A DNA stretch of 64,000 nucleotides from Doris montereyensis (GCA_037039925.1 JAXRKP010000138.1:215001-279000), one strand, 5' to 3'. Shown: positions 50,346-62,639, counted from the first letter of the stretch. Program-made: numbers and translations. The notes: generated from the letters alone by a model not told the origin.

Positions 50346-50904
50346 ACGCATATGAGCATACCACATTCACCCTTGAAAACAACATTAAGAATGGCATAGA
50401 GGTATAACTGATCTTAAAAAGCTATAAAACAATGTGCTGTATAAAAATTAGTAAAATATTTGTATATTTATATTATAAAGGAATTAATCATATAATTATA
50501 ATAATAATATAAAAGATTTGGACATTTTAAAACAAATAGTTCGTAAAAAGATGTGTTTTTTAATGTTTTTTTAAAGATAGCAATGCTAGTTGCACATTCA
50601 CAGATGATCTTGAGGTTCTTTTGGGTACATGAGTTAATCACTTCTTGAATATAATACAAAGAGGCGTAAAACTCCAGAGAGAAAAGAGAAATTTTGTATT
50701 TAACCCTGGCTTTTACTGGTAACCAGTAGCTGTAGAGGGCTCTTAGCGTTTCTTGTGTACTTATTAAATGTCAAATCAGGATTTCCGAAGTATTAGCCTA
50801 GCTGCGTTATTTTTGCGCTCTGAAGTTTCTTAATTTGTCCATCTGTGAGACCCGCTAATAACGAATTTCAGTCATCAAGTCGTGACAAAATTAGGGATGT
50901 TACC

Positions 50905-51000
50905 AGTACTACTACTACTACTACTACCACCTCCACTACTACTATTATTACTCCTGCTACTACTAGTACTACTGCTATTACTACTACTTGTATACTACTG
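50905..51000 (+). repeat. (ACT)n trinucleotide repeat
   Basis: ACTACTACTACTACTACCAC and variants, about 95 bases. Confidence 0.9.
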
Positions 51001-51084
51001 CTAAAGACAAACAATGAGGTAAAGGGCATTTCGAAAGTGAAGGAATGACATTAAAGTTAAAGGATATTTTGTACAAGAAATAGG

Positions 51085-51180
51085 CAAAAAAATGTTTGGA
51101 CACCATAGGGATTGAACCTGCAGCCTCCGCGTAGACACCCATCTCCTCGCCATGAAAAAGAGAGGGCACTACCAACCAGG
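51085..51180 (-). mobile_element. tRNA-like sequence, probably a SINE head
   Basis: The minus strand reads GGCGAGGAGATGGGTGTCTA and then GCAGGTTCAATCCCTATGGT, with box B GGTTCAATCCC intact. There is no matching acceptor stem, so a functional tRNA is unlikely. Confidence 0.4.
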
Positions 51181-51329
51181 CTTACTACACTCATTAAAAG
51201 GTCTTTGGCTTGAATTTAATCATAATTAGCAGGTATGAATACAAAGTTTCTAAAATCTAGACAGTTGTAGTCTAGGATACCAGTTGTACGAATTATCAGT
51301 AAAGATAAAGATGGATTTATAGTCCATAT

Positions 51330-51620
51330 CCCCTCACAAGTGTAGGTCACTGACTACATAATTTATCCCCCAGCAGGTCATTTCTTTCAAAGTCCTTCTC
51401 AACTCGCTGGGGAGCATACAGTACATCAGCCTGTTTTTTTTTAGTCCCTTTATACTAATACTGACAGGACCTTCCTCTACCCATAGCTGGGTACTCATTC
51501 ACACCTGAGTCAAGTGAGGAAAGTAGAATGAAAGAAAAAACCCACCTGTGCCATCCGTGGGGTTTGAGCCAGTGTTGTCGTGATTACTAGCTCACAACAC
51601 TACGATTTAGCTACGACGCC
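51330..51620 (-). mobile_element. SINE-like element, family B (minus copy)
   Basis: On the minus strand GGCGTCGTAGCTAAATCGTA and CACTGGCTCAAACCCCACGG (box B like) are followed by CACAGGTGGGTTTTTTCTTT and GTGTGAATGAGTACCCAGCT, matching the plus copy at 15310-15720. Confidence 0.6.
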
Positions 51621-52120
51621 TTTATCTGTCATCAAAGTGCATGATGTATTTTCAAGTAAATATAGTTGATTTTAATTAGTGCTTACATTTACATGGAAAA
51701 TAGGGTAACTGACAATGGTAAAATTATAAGTCATTCCTCAAAGCTAAAATTGCTTCAATCTTTCTTTGTGGGATAGACGGGTAGCTATAATATATATATA
51801 TTCTCATATTTCAGTGTTGATGAATTATATGTTTTCAGGGGGCTCAATTTAAAAAAGAAGAAAAGTTTGAACAACAAGTTGAACTAGAATTGGGGATTTT
51901 TATAAATGTTACATAGATATAATATATCTAAAATCAGACTCAAGTAAAATTTATAACTTGATGTTACAGTGCTGCCCAAGTTTTTTATTGCAGTTATCCA
52001 TGTTGTGTTCTTCTTAAATCATGCTCCCTTTTCCAAATTCATGTATTTTTTTACAAGTTTGAAAGATTCAACTCATGACTTATACATGTATTTGTCTTTT
52101 CCTCAGCTTTCACAATAACA

Positions 52121-55100
52121 ATGGCATCGACTTCATTAGCTTCAATGTCATTAGTAAATAAAAATATGGATTCCATTAATAACGTAGACTCTGAAAGTGA
52201 CGATGTTGATGATGAAAGTTCTGAAATGGAAACCAGTTTATCCAGTGAGAGTGAAGAAGAAAGCAGTGAAAATGAGGATGACGATTCTGAAAGGAAGGAG
52301 CAAATTTAAAATATGACAAATCAAGAGAACCTTTTAAACTCAAATGTATGCATGACTTAGATGACAATGCAAGACAAATTTGTTTCGAGTCATGGTTGAA
52401 TGATGAATCCCATGTGGCTACCTTATCCAAGGTTCATATCAAGAATTGTAATCCCAAGTCTCTGCAGAATGAATTTACACCTTGGTGGGAAGTCATCACA
52501 GAGAAGAAAGATGCGGCAAAGAAAAAGAAGTTTGCAGAAACAACTCAAGGTTATTCTTGTAATTAATGATTCTACTGTTTTAATTGTGTTTGTAAAACTC
52601 TAAATATTGTGTGAGAGTGAGACACTTTTTCTCTTGGAATGAGAAGTGGAGGTTGGCAGGTACTGCTGATAGATCTTACATCTTTTCTTTCACTCTTTTA
52701 CTTTCTTTTATCATGCTGTTTCCTCTTAATTCACCCTGAAATCTCTACATACGATGGACAGGGTAAATTTTCTATTAAACAAGGTGTTATTTATGGAAGC
52801 TCCTTTTTATTAAATCAGGAATGCTTAATTTGTTGTCTTGTATAATAATGATAATAATGTAAATCATTATAATTCACTCCCATCTTACAACCGACAGCTC
52901 TAGGCGCATAATTATACATGACACATAATATAATAAAAACATGAGAAATATAAAAAGCACATATTTAAGGGGATATGCGTGTTCTGAAACTACTTCTTTT
53001 ACTTTTGATTTTTTTTTCGGTTAAATTATTATGCACATATGTAATAAGTGTATTGATTACAGCTATTAAGAAAAATGGCTATCTACATGTGAAATTTCAT
53101 GACAAAATATGTACAAATGAGGCCAAACAGTGACAAAATAGTGTAAAACATTAACATTTTGAAAAAAATGCAATTGAAATTTCACAACACTAGAAGCATA
53201 CAAAAACACATGTTTCATACAACTTTCGGCTCACTAGATTTCAAACAACATGCATCAAATGATAATAAAAACGATGTATAGAATAGAATGAATATATTCT
53301 GTAATCAAGTATTATAATCATTGAAAACAGAATGATACATACACGATAATAATAACCAATTTGAATAACTTTCTCTGGAGTAACTCCCATGGGCACATGC
53401 TATCACTATCCCTGACCCTTCACCATCCTCTATCCTACCCCATCCGCCTCCCCCTCCCCCACCACCACTCCTACGAAACTATCCCACCCTAACCTTACTG
53501 TATCGATACATTTGTAATTTATATACATTTCGCACCTTCAGTGTTAGTTTTTTGCCTTGATTGCTATTTCCTTTCATTTATTCTCTATCAATTCTTCTTT
53601 CTAGACCAAGTGAGATATAGATCTAATCTTATAGTTTTTTATCCTATTTTTTCGTTCTTGTTTCCCATACTCACACGTCTTTCTCTCCCTTTCTTTCTTC
53701 CCTGCCTTTTTTCTCTCTCTCTCTATTTCTCTCCTTCTCTCTATCTTCTTCTCACCTTTTATTACTTACATATTTGTATTTCATTCTAGATATGAACCTT
53801 CCATTCTCGCTCATTCTTCACATCCCCCACTATTACGTTTCTTATCATCACTGACTTTTTCTTTCTTTCTTTTTCCTTTCTGTTTTTCTTCTGACATCAC
53901 ATTGTGTGATGCCTGAGGTAGTACTTAGATCTAGATTTTAGATATTTCTCATTTGTTGTCTGACGAAGGGTTATAGCCGAAACGTCACGTGTTTGTTCTG
54001 TCTTTATTAGTGGAGTTGTCACTTATTGTCATATTTCGCCTTTGACTTCACTCCACTGTGGCTCCTTTGTATTATTCACGATAATAATAATAGCTCAGAA
54101 GCACTTTACAAAATAGATGGATTCCAAAACAGTAAGCATTGTGACAATATTTAGATTATACGATTAAATATTTACAAAAATACATCACATCTTAAAAACA
54201 ATTCATGTGTACATAACATCATAAATATATTATATAAAATGTTATAAGGCAACAGTGAATAACTCAGTTTTTAAACTTCTTTTGAAAGAATTAAAAGATG
54301 GGCTTGATCTAGTTTTAAAACTGAGGCTGTTCCATAAGACAGGAGCTATAAAAGTAAACTACAACTTTATGGCCAAAAAACGTTCATATGACGTAATTTA
54401 TTTTTGTTACAAAATATTTTGTTGTTGAGGGTAGGTAAAAACAGTCAGAAAACAGTGAGAAGATGGCACTGAAAACCCCTCTAGTGGCGGCTAATTGCCA
54501 ATATGGCAACACCAGTTGTTTCGCTTGGCTTTCGGGAACACTGCAAGTCGATTTGGTCTAGCGTTGACTGACATAAGAGGTGGAGGCCAGCATTGCGCAT
54601 CGATGAGTATGTAAGCATGCATGCAAGTATAGGAATAAAGGGAAAAAAAACTGGTTTTTTGTCGTTGTTTTCACAACAATGCACATTTAAATTTAAATTG
54701 ACATTAGTAACAGTGCCAGAGATTGTCGAAATAGTAATGGAGCTGCTACAAGAAGGGACACCCGTCTGAAGCGATTGCTTTGTGTATGTTATTTTCGTTT
54801 CATTTCTTTACTTGACATTTTCTGGAAATGTATTTTTTCACACTAGAAGTCTATCTCCTCCGTCATTTACCGACCGATTTAAAATGCTGATAGAATGACA
54901 TCAGGATTTTTTTATTTATTTTGTGAACTATTTGAGAGAGAAAAATAATTTTGTAATAGAATTGCCATTTTTGCATTTATAAACAATATATATTATTTTC
55001 AACAATTAATATTTAAAAATTTATCCAAAATATCTATATAAAAAAAGCAGCCTGACGTCACTTTTAAAATATTGAATGGAAAAAAACGACATATGTAGGC

Positions 55101-58100
55101 TTTGGGTGATTTTTATTCATAACTAGGTGAGGAGATAGATTTTGAAAATTGGGTCAATATCCAAAATGGCGACTGTTTCCTTGGCCACCAAGGACGCTAC
55201 AACTTTTTCAATGATATAGGATGACTATTTTTGACAGTTACTCATATGTATACTAAAATCAAAAAACTCTAACTCAAAAGCAGAAAAAAATCACTTCAGG
55301 GGGTGTGTCTCCCCCTCTTAAACATTGGATTTAAAACAAACTTTGAATTCACTTGATGGAATTAAGATTGTTATTTACGTATGTTATTAAATGAATTTGC
55401 ATTGTTTTCCTCTTGTTTCTATCATATGTGTAAGGCACCCTTTGTATCTTCAGATGTGTTGTATTTTTCAGGTGGTACTAGTCATGATAATTGGTTTAGC
55501 AAATCTGGCTCAGACAGCTCAAATTGGTTATCTGGACCAAGGTCAGTCATGTGCTTATGAAGATTTGCTTTATCTGTTCACAGATTTGCCCTTTCATTGT
55601 TCTGAATTTAAATGTTTTTATTTTTTACCATCTAAAAATTGACGAAAACGTAGTACAGTTGATTTTTTCAAACAGATTTAAAGGCATCATTGTTGACACA
55701 TATTTAATATGTAAATGTAGATAAAGATAAGAGTTGTATATAATGTTAGATGTTGAAGAATAAGAATTGCATGATGTGAACATGAATACCATCATAGCTA
55801 CAATAAGACTCATTAAAGAAAGTTTTTCTGTTTCAGTTCATCAGAGACAAATTCTAAAATTGAAGCTGCACAAATAGAGGATATTGTGAGTAATATCTTG
55901 TGAACTTGTCTTGTGAGCTTATCTTGTAATTATGTTTTGTGAGTTTTTACTATCTAGTGAGCATGACTCTTGAACTTGTTTTGTCTATGACTTGTTTAAA
56001 ATAGATTTTGAACATGTCTTGTAAACATGGAAGTAAATTTACATTTTTATCAGCCTCTTCATCTCCTGGGCTGTAAAAATATCTTACTTTCCCTCTCTGT
56101 AATTCTCATTACACCTATGTAGTAAAATGTAGTCATATTTAGATTTGAAAACATGTTACTAATATCTTGCTCAAAGTTATCTTTTTCAAATTTGGGTTGC
56201 GGCTAGGTGTTTATGGTGGATCCTCAGCTGTCGATAACAAACACAATCTATGAAGGTTTCATTTGAATTAATGGAGAGACCCTTATGTTATGTCTCATTG
56301 TGCTTGTTACCAAATCAAACGTTTCCTCTTTTTTTACTGTCACATGATATAATCTGTCATCTTAAGCGTAAGCAGTTGGTGGGTGCTACTGGTAGATTCT
56401 ACTTTGTCCTTTTCACTCACTTATTTTTCATCTTGCTGTTTCATTTTTTTGAATTTTCACTTTTTTCCCTAATGCATTTTTGGGAATGTGTTGCCATCAA
56501 AGTTACTATATAAATGTAAAAAATTTGATAGATAAGGTTGGTCGAAATTTAAAATTCCATATGGGCTAAATGAAAAGCATATTCTTTAAACCCTTAAATA
56601 AAGATCCAGCTGTTTTTAAATAAAAAAAATGTATTTTATTAAAAAATAACTATTGATAAATTTTGTAATATTTTGATTTTAAATACATATGCAAAATAAA
56701 CAGTGAAAATATATTATGCTGGCTGGCATGAAGACCAAACGTTTATGTCTCTTCGGGTTTGAAAATTACTTTCTTCTGTCGCTAACGCTTTATAAAAAAA
56801 TCAACTGATCTGTCTGTCATCTGAAGCTAAGGACTGTTATTGTCATTAAAGACCATTAAATTGCACACATATTATTGCAAGCAAATATCTTTGTTATGAG
56901 TATGAATAGCAAAATATGCTAGTCCTTGTTTATCTATTGGTTTTGCTTTGTATTTGAATTGGTGCAATGTAGTCTCTATCTAAGTTTTTGATTGTATTCT
57001 CTTGACTTTTTACACTCCCTGCTGCTTTGCTGCTGTTTGTTTTTCAGAAGGTACCTTCCATTTACGACCAAACACCTAAATCTAAAGGAAGGAGAGCCAT
57101 GAAGAGAGAAAGAAAGGTATTGTACTTGTTCTTGTTCCTGCTTTAGTTATTAGGGTTTTTAAAATTATTTTTGTAAACCCGTTTGTTGTCACTGGGAATT
57201 AGATCAAATGAAGACTGTTGGGTTGTGAATAGTATCCTATGAATTTGTCTCGCCCTGTGAACATGTTGTATGAATATATCTAGTGAATATGACTCGTGGA
57301 TATGTTTTGTCTTTATCCTGATGATACTGTTATTGCTTAATTGTTAACAAGCATGTTATACCCCGGATAATACCAAATATGGTTATTAGACTGGGTCAGT
57401 ATTCGATTATTACGCATATTTTACATGTAGGTTCAATTCGTACACGGTACAATTCCAACTTTTTTACAAAACCTGTGAGAATGGCGGCTTAGGTGAATGA
57501 AAACTCTGCTCAAAGATGATATGGCGAAACAATTAGATTTTTAATAATTAAAATGTCACTTGTGGTATAAAATTTCCTCATGTGAAAACGATGTTGGGAT
57601 CATTTAGAACCTACATGTAAAATATGGTTACTCTTAGTAGTCTGGCTGCAGAGCCTTTGGAGAACAAAGAACAACCATCTCATAATTTAATATATTTAGA
57701 TGTTCATACGTTTTATGAATTTATTTATTAGATTGAATTTAATTAATTGTGAGCAGTTGGTAGGCCCTACTTCTTTCCTTTCACTCATCTGTCATCTTGC
57801 TGTTTCCTCTTAATTCACCCTGAGAATACCGCATATATGGAAGATGGGGAAATTTCAATAAAATTTATTCTATAATTTACTTAGTTTAATTTATTAAATC
57901 TTTTAAAGAAACAACAAAGATTGATTTGTTTTTTTTTCCGTTTTCTTTATTTGCATAATGTATTTGTTTGTTTGTTCATTGGTAGTAATGATAGTTTATG
58001 ATTTCAGTTTGCTGTGTTATGCAAATTAAAAACTCTGAACATTTTCACAGTGTAATTTTTCTGTCATCTGTACCTCAATAACGACTATATTTGATCTATT

Positions 58101-60795
58101 CATCTATTTCTGACAATTAGGCGGCAAGAGATAAAACGACTGGTAAGAAATGGTATGACATGAAAGCACCAGACGTGGATGAGAAAATGAAAATGGACAT
58201 GGAGATCATCAAAATGAGGTCAGTGCTAGATCCCAAGCATTTCTACAAAAACAACGAGAGGAAGGGATTGCCAAAGTACTTTCAGGTAAGATGGATAATC
58301 CGTCACTGTCACTAGGTGTCTATGGTGATTACATGAACCTCTTAGCATGTCCATGAGGTGAATGAATATCATTACATTTTCATTTATGTTGTAGTGTTGC
58401 ATTTCTTCTTGATAATACAATGGCTTTCATTTGATTGTTGTGATCACTGTAATCTTTATGTACTGCCTACTGATGGAAGTTGGAAGGAATGCGGCTGTGG
58501 TAGCCTAGCGGTGGTTAGACTGCTAGATGTAGCATGGTGATATCATGGGTTCAATTCAAATCCTGGATATGCTAGGTCTGATGTTATGTACCTTGGGAAA
58601 GATACCTAACATGTATTTCCCCATTTGACCCTGGTGCAAATGGGTACCACAGCATCAGATGGGGCGTATAAACATGCAACAGACTAGCATCCTCTTCAGG
58701 AAGTGATGTACATGTATGGTATCATCACCTGGTGTGCTTCATAGAAACTTGGATATGTAACCAACGCTAAGCTTTGTACTGTGGGCCGTAATGGTCTTGA
58801 AGGTACTTTTCTTTCTTACTAATGGAATGAAATGATTTAAAATCGATCAGGATTGTTTGACACAGATCGAGACTGCATACATTTGCTTGATGTTTGGTAT
58901 TTGCTATGAACTCTCTTTTCATGTTATAACTTTATCTGAAACCTTCTACGATAAAATGGAAACAGGAAGTATGTGCCCACTGTCCATGTCACTGGACAAG
59001 TACAAACTTAGTGGCTTTCTGTTTTATTAAGTTTTTCTCTCCCATCAATCAGAAAGTTGAGTACATAAAGATGGATCATATTCCTCATGCATAGTTTATA
59101 TTTGTTCAGGCTATTTCATGCCAGCATTGGCTTGCTTCTTTTTTTAATGTGTAAGAGAGCCATTAGTGAGGTCATCCCTTTGCCAAAAACCAAAAGATCA
59201 TCCATGTTTCGGTTTTCAACCTTTAACAGTCAACTTTAATGTTGAACAGCCTGTGAGATAACATTCTATTCTTTTTCTTCACAATAGTTGACCAACTCAA
59301 TTCTTGAGTATTACTGTTAGTATGCATAGTTTTACTCAGAACTAGTAATCAAATATTGATGGATTTATGATCCTTGTCATTGCACATTGTAGGCCCTGTG
59401 CCTGCATGGTTAAGCTTTTGTGCTCATGGCTATATTTTCACAGTTTTAATAAACCATTGTAGGCCAACTTTTATGTGAGATATTTGAATCCAAAAGGTCT
59501 TAGTAAAATTGTCCTTCCACCAAAAATTGGTGTTGAGGTTGGGATTGTGTTCACAGTGGTGTAAGATGGCTGGATAGTACTAGTACTTGTGCCAGTTGTG
59601 TAGATCTAATCACAATGGAGTTTATGCTGTGTATACAATGTGCAGTTTTGTTTTCTTATAGTTTTTTTCTCTTGTATTTTTGTCTTCATTAGGTTAGTTA
59701 TGTAGCTGATATATATCGTAAGAAAATGCTTTTAAGGGGACACATTTTTTTCTTTTGTTTTTAATTTTATTTAACTTTTATATTTATATAGCTAAGAACT
59801 TTTGATTAAACAGCATTGTAATTCATTTTTGGAAATTGTAGCCTTTGTTTTTTATTCTTTGATCTAGCATGAAATGAAATTTAAATTGAGCCATCACTAT
59901 TTTTGCTGTGGCAAAATGAAACTGTAGATCTGAATCATTGAGAAAATCCTTTCCAACTTATTATCTTGCTAATTTTGTTTTCGCTAACATATCAATTTTG
60001 CCAGATGGGAACAGTGGTGGATGAAGGTACCGACTTCTACAGCAGTCGACTCACCAAGAAACAACGGAAACAGTCTTTGGTTGAAGAGCTCATGGCTGAT
60101 GCTGATATCAGACAGTAAGTTATGCCATGTCAGGGGAAAAGAGGCGATCTTTTACAATATTTATTATTATTTAGATTTAAGTATTTTATGCATTTTTGAT
60201 TTCTGCTATACAGGTAGCTTCAGAAAAGGGGAAAGGTGCAAATAGTTTCCGTAAAATTCACACCTTCATGGCTACTAATTAATCTAAAATGAACATATTA
60301 TACTCATCGCTAAAAAACAAAAGTATAAAAGTTATGAATTCTATGTTCTATGTCCAAGTTCGGTCAAAATCGGATAAGAAATAACAATTCTAGAATCAAA
60401 TATGATTTAGGCATAATTCTTCCAAAATGCGTTAAATTCAAATATTTAAGTTATTATTTTGAAATCTTTGGTATCATTATTCTTATCTTTATAATTTGAA
60501 ACCAATAAGTACATCCCCGTCTCCTCAAAGCTAAAATGCAAGCATTTTAGCCGTTTACTCTGACTTTCCTGACTCACTAATGCATGTTAGATTTGTTCAG
60601 ACTTCACCAAGTTAAGGCCAGGCTTTTTTTCTAGGCCATCTTATTGTCATTTCCTTCTGATTTTACTTTTACATCTGACGCTTTTTTATAACCAATTGAC
60701 ATTGAATTATATTTTATCCACAGGCACAACAAGAAAAGTATCAGCAACTACAGCACAAACACAGAGACCGGAAGTTCAAAAGCAAAAAGAAATAA
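52121..60795 (+). CDS. DNTTIP2: DNTTIP2/Fcf2-family pre-rRNA processing protein, seven coding exons, two single-base frame breaks
   Basis: Fcf2 proteins (TdIF2/DNTTIP2 in vertebrates) act in the nucleolus in early cleavage of pre-18S rRNA. Coding exons: 52121-52549, 55472-55541, 55837-55885, 57048-57116, 58121-58285, 60005-60114, 60724-60795, all GT-AG with matching phases. The Fcf2 domain is in the last four: RAMKRERKAARDKTTGKKWY, DMKAPDV, RSVLDPKHFYKNNERKGLPK, YFQMGTVVDEGTDFYSSRLT, KKQRKQSLVEELMADADIR and a basic Lys/Arg tail. The first coding exon is strongly acidic (Ser/Asp/Glu) and shows no domain I recognise; it is joined by phase only. The ATG at 52121 follows an acceptor at 52106 and has A at -3 and G at +4, but the frame is open back to the acceptor, so an upstream coding exon is possible. 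Single bases seem missing at 52289-52309 and in the A run at 60734-60737. At about 321 aa it is much shorter than human DNTTIP2 (about 750). Confidence 0.88.
52653..52765 (+). repeat. ~110 bp interspersed repeat copy
   Basis: GGCAGGTACTGCTGATAGAT, then CATGCTGTTTCCTCTTAATT and CACCCTGAAATCTC. It is a clear member of the family also seen at 16177, 56372, 57748 and 61345, all in the same orientation. It lies in DNTTIP2 intron 1. Confidence 0.65.
52766..53935. other. DNTTIP2 intron 1, no gene recognised
   Basis: AT-rich sequence with CT-rich stretches near 53680-53760. An 82-codon open frame there is low-complexity (Leu/Phe/Ser) and not credible. Confidence 0.4.
53955..54010 (+). repeat. CTGACGAAGGGTTATAGCCG-AAACGTC motif, retroelement tail type
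   Basis: CTGACGA, a short GGG...GCC stem-like stretch, and GAAACGTC follow one another at 53960-53986. Such phrases recur near the ends of retroelements in many animals, and the spacing resembles the conserved core of a hammerhead ribozyme, although the stem is imperfect here. Element type is inference. Confidence 0.35.
55131..55210. repeat. copy of the AAAATCCAAGATGGC-type dispersed repeat
   Basis: GGGTCAATATCCAAAATGGC followed by GACTGTTTCCTTGGCCACCA is related to 13225-13270. Confidence 0.4.
56372..56470 (+). repeat. ~110 bp interspersed repeat copy (3' part diverged)
   Basis: GTTGGTGGGTGCTACTGGTA and GATTCTACTTTGTCCTTTTC, then CATCTTGCTGTTTC. It lies in DNTTIP2 intron 3. Confidence 0.55.
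57415..57626. mobile_element. MITE-like element with 20 bp perfect inverted ends
   Basis: CATATTTTACATGTAGGTTC at 57415-57434 is the exact reverse complement of 57607-57626. The 212 bases between the outer limits have no coding capacity. It lies in DNTTIP2 intron 4. No target duplication was established. Confidence 0.55.
57748..57850 (+). repeat. ~110 bp interspersed repeat copy
   Basis: GAGCAGTTGGTAGGCCCTAC, then CATCTTGCTGTTTCCTCTTA and ATTCACCCTGAGAATACC. Confidence 0.65.
58488..58815 (+). mobile_element. tRNA-derived SINE, family A (plus copy)
   Basis: GGCTGTGGTAGCCTAGCGGT (box A) and CATGGGTTCAATTCAAATCC (box B with a short insertion) are followed by GACCCTGGTGCAAATGGGTA and the tail GGGCCGTAATGGTCTTGAAG plus GTACTTTT. 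It is the most complete copy in the window and lies in DNTTIP2 intron 5. Confidence 0.8.
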
Positions 60796-60901
60796 AGTTC
60801 TATCTCACTGCAATTTTACTAAATCTTCAGTTTTATTTCTTACCATTTGTTGCTTTTTTAATGTGTTCAGTAATATGTGATGATATGGCTATATTCTGCT
60901 T

Positions 60902-60907
60902 AATAAA
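60902..60907 (+). promoter_or_regulatory. candidate poly(A) signal of DNTTIP2
   Basis: AATAAA lies about 107 bases after the inferred stop at 60793-60795. An AATAAA that overlaps the stop itself is too close to be useful. Confidence 0.5.
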
Positions 60908-61344
60908 TGTTGGAGACATTGCAACATGGATTTTTTTCCCCAGCAATGACTTCTAAGGCTTGCTCTTAATAATATTAACAAGATTTGATAATAGTTAGAT
61001 AAATGAGCAAATATATGAGGTGACCAACAGGATTTCATGTCAATGGCTGAGTCACTGGACTTTCAAGTCAGGCTGGCCTCCCATCTCTAGAACCTCCCTA
61101 CCAGCCCCTTACTCCCAACCCTCCCCATAATTCACCCCCCCCCCCCCACTTTCCCTCCCAGACACTTCTCTACTTCCCCCACAACCCCATGACTGCTGCA
61201 GTAAATCCTCTCAGCAGCGCAAACTTCATTTCGACAATCTTCCCGAACTACAACAGTACCATCAACAAAAGGATGTTGGCCATAAAGTGAAAGAAGGATG
61301 TTAGTTTACTCTGCACCTTTAAGTCACTCCAATATCTGTGGATG

Positions 61345-61455
61345 GGTGATGGGTTCTACTGCTAGATTCTACTTCTTTCCTTTCACTCTTTCACATGTCT
61401 CTCATCTTGCTGTTTCGTTTCCTTTGAAATCACCCTGAGGTCGCAGGGTAAATTT
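61345..61455 (+). repeat. ~110 bp interspersed repeat copy
   Basis: GGGTTCTACTGCTAGATTCT, ACTTCTTTCCTTTCACTCTT, then CTCATCTTGCTGTTTC and ATCACCCTGAGG. A C run (61136-61148) lies upstream. Confidence 0.6.
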
Positions 61456-61596
61456 CAATGATGCAAACACTCCACATCTCTGTGCACTTAGGTTTAATAT
61501 TTGTATGGTTCACAACTGATGACCTTGTTACCGTGAAAAACATGGATTTGTAGAGGACAGCTGAAAGTGAACTATGTTCTTGTTGACATGTGAGAT

Positions 61597-61790
61597 ACGT
61601 AAACAACGATTACATGGAAATTTGAGTATGATGTATCACGCACCACGCCCACGTGGAAACACTTCGGTCAAATATCCATTTGTAATCGTTGTCTACAAGG
61701 AAGTCGCACATTGCATTACCTACGCATGTTACAGTGGGTTTAGTTAAATTTTCATGTAGATCTAATTTGTAATCGTTGTTTGCGCATTAC
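61597..61790. repeat. inverted repeat plus third copy of GTAATCGTTGTNTAC-type sequence
   Basis: The left arm (61597-61625, ACGTAAACAACGATTACATG and on) pairs imperfectly with 61668-61696 (ending TTTGTAATCGTTGTCTAC). A third copy, TTTGTAATCGTTGTTTGCGC, begins near 61767. It is a small fold-back or MITE-like segment. Confidence 0.5.
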
Positions 61791-62233
61791 ATACACATGG
61801 AAAATCGGTTTTTTAGGCTGAAAACATACTAAACTAAGATTAGTAAGAAGACTAAGACTTTAAGAGCGGACGGCAGGCTTCAAATGAAGGAGAATGATGG
61901 GACATGACTCATTTACAATCAAAATATAAGAGTAAGTGATCATAGACACTCCAACTTGCTGCCGTCGCTGTACATCCGGTCGGAGGGTGATGGATTGAAG
62001 TGCTGCATTCGATCAAATACCGTCTTTGATTCCATTCTTCAAAGCGGATGACTAACAATCGGAAATAATTTGGAGCTTCAGGTGGAGAATAAAATAGCGA
62101 CATTAAATCTTTAATTGTACATGTGCATCTAATCGCGTTTTAAAGGTCAAATTTGGTCAGCATTATCGAAAACCAATGAATAATAAAAAATTGCGATTGT
62201 TTTCATTATTTTGTAATTTCAAATTATTGTCAT

Positions 62234-62239
<6 letters not shown>

Positions 62240-62312
<73 letters not shown>
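62240..62312 (+). repeat. (CT)n microsatellite
   Basis: Uninterrupted CT dinucleotides for about 70 bases. Confidence 0.98.
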
Positions 62313-62319
<7 letters not shown>

Positions 62320-62639
62320 GCCTAGCTACTTACGTTATAGGGAGGCGACAATTTGATAGGCTCAATAAAATCATTGTTTTTATTTTTAATCCATCCTGTC
62401 TTAATTTCTGAGGTTTCAAAATGAAGGATTTAGTACGTTTTCAGCCTTATTCTGACCGAAAGTGTATGATGGTGTTAGGGAGGTAATCTGGGACAGATTT
62501 GGTGAGGCTAAGATAAGAAACTGTCAGTGTCAATTTTATTTTTGGGGTCGTGCAGTGGTTAAAGTCTTCCAATTATTCTGAGCGGGTGTGTGTTTGTAAA
62601 ATGAAGAGATTTAGTACATGATAAAGTTTCAGCAATCTT

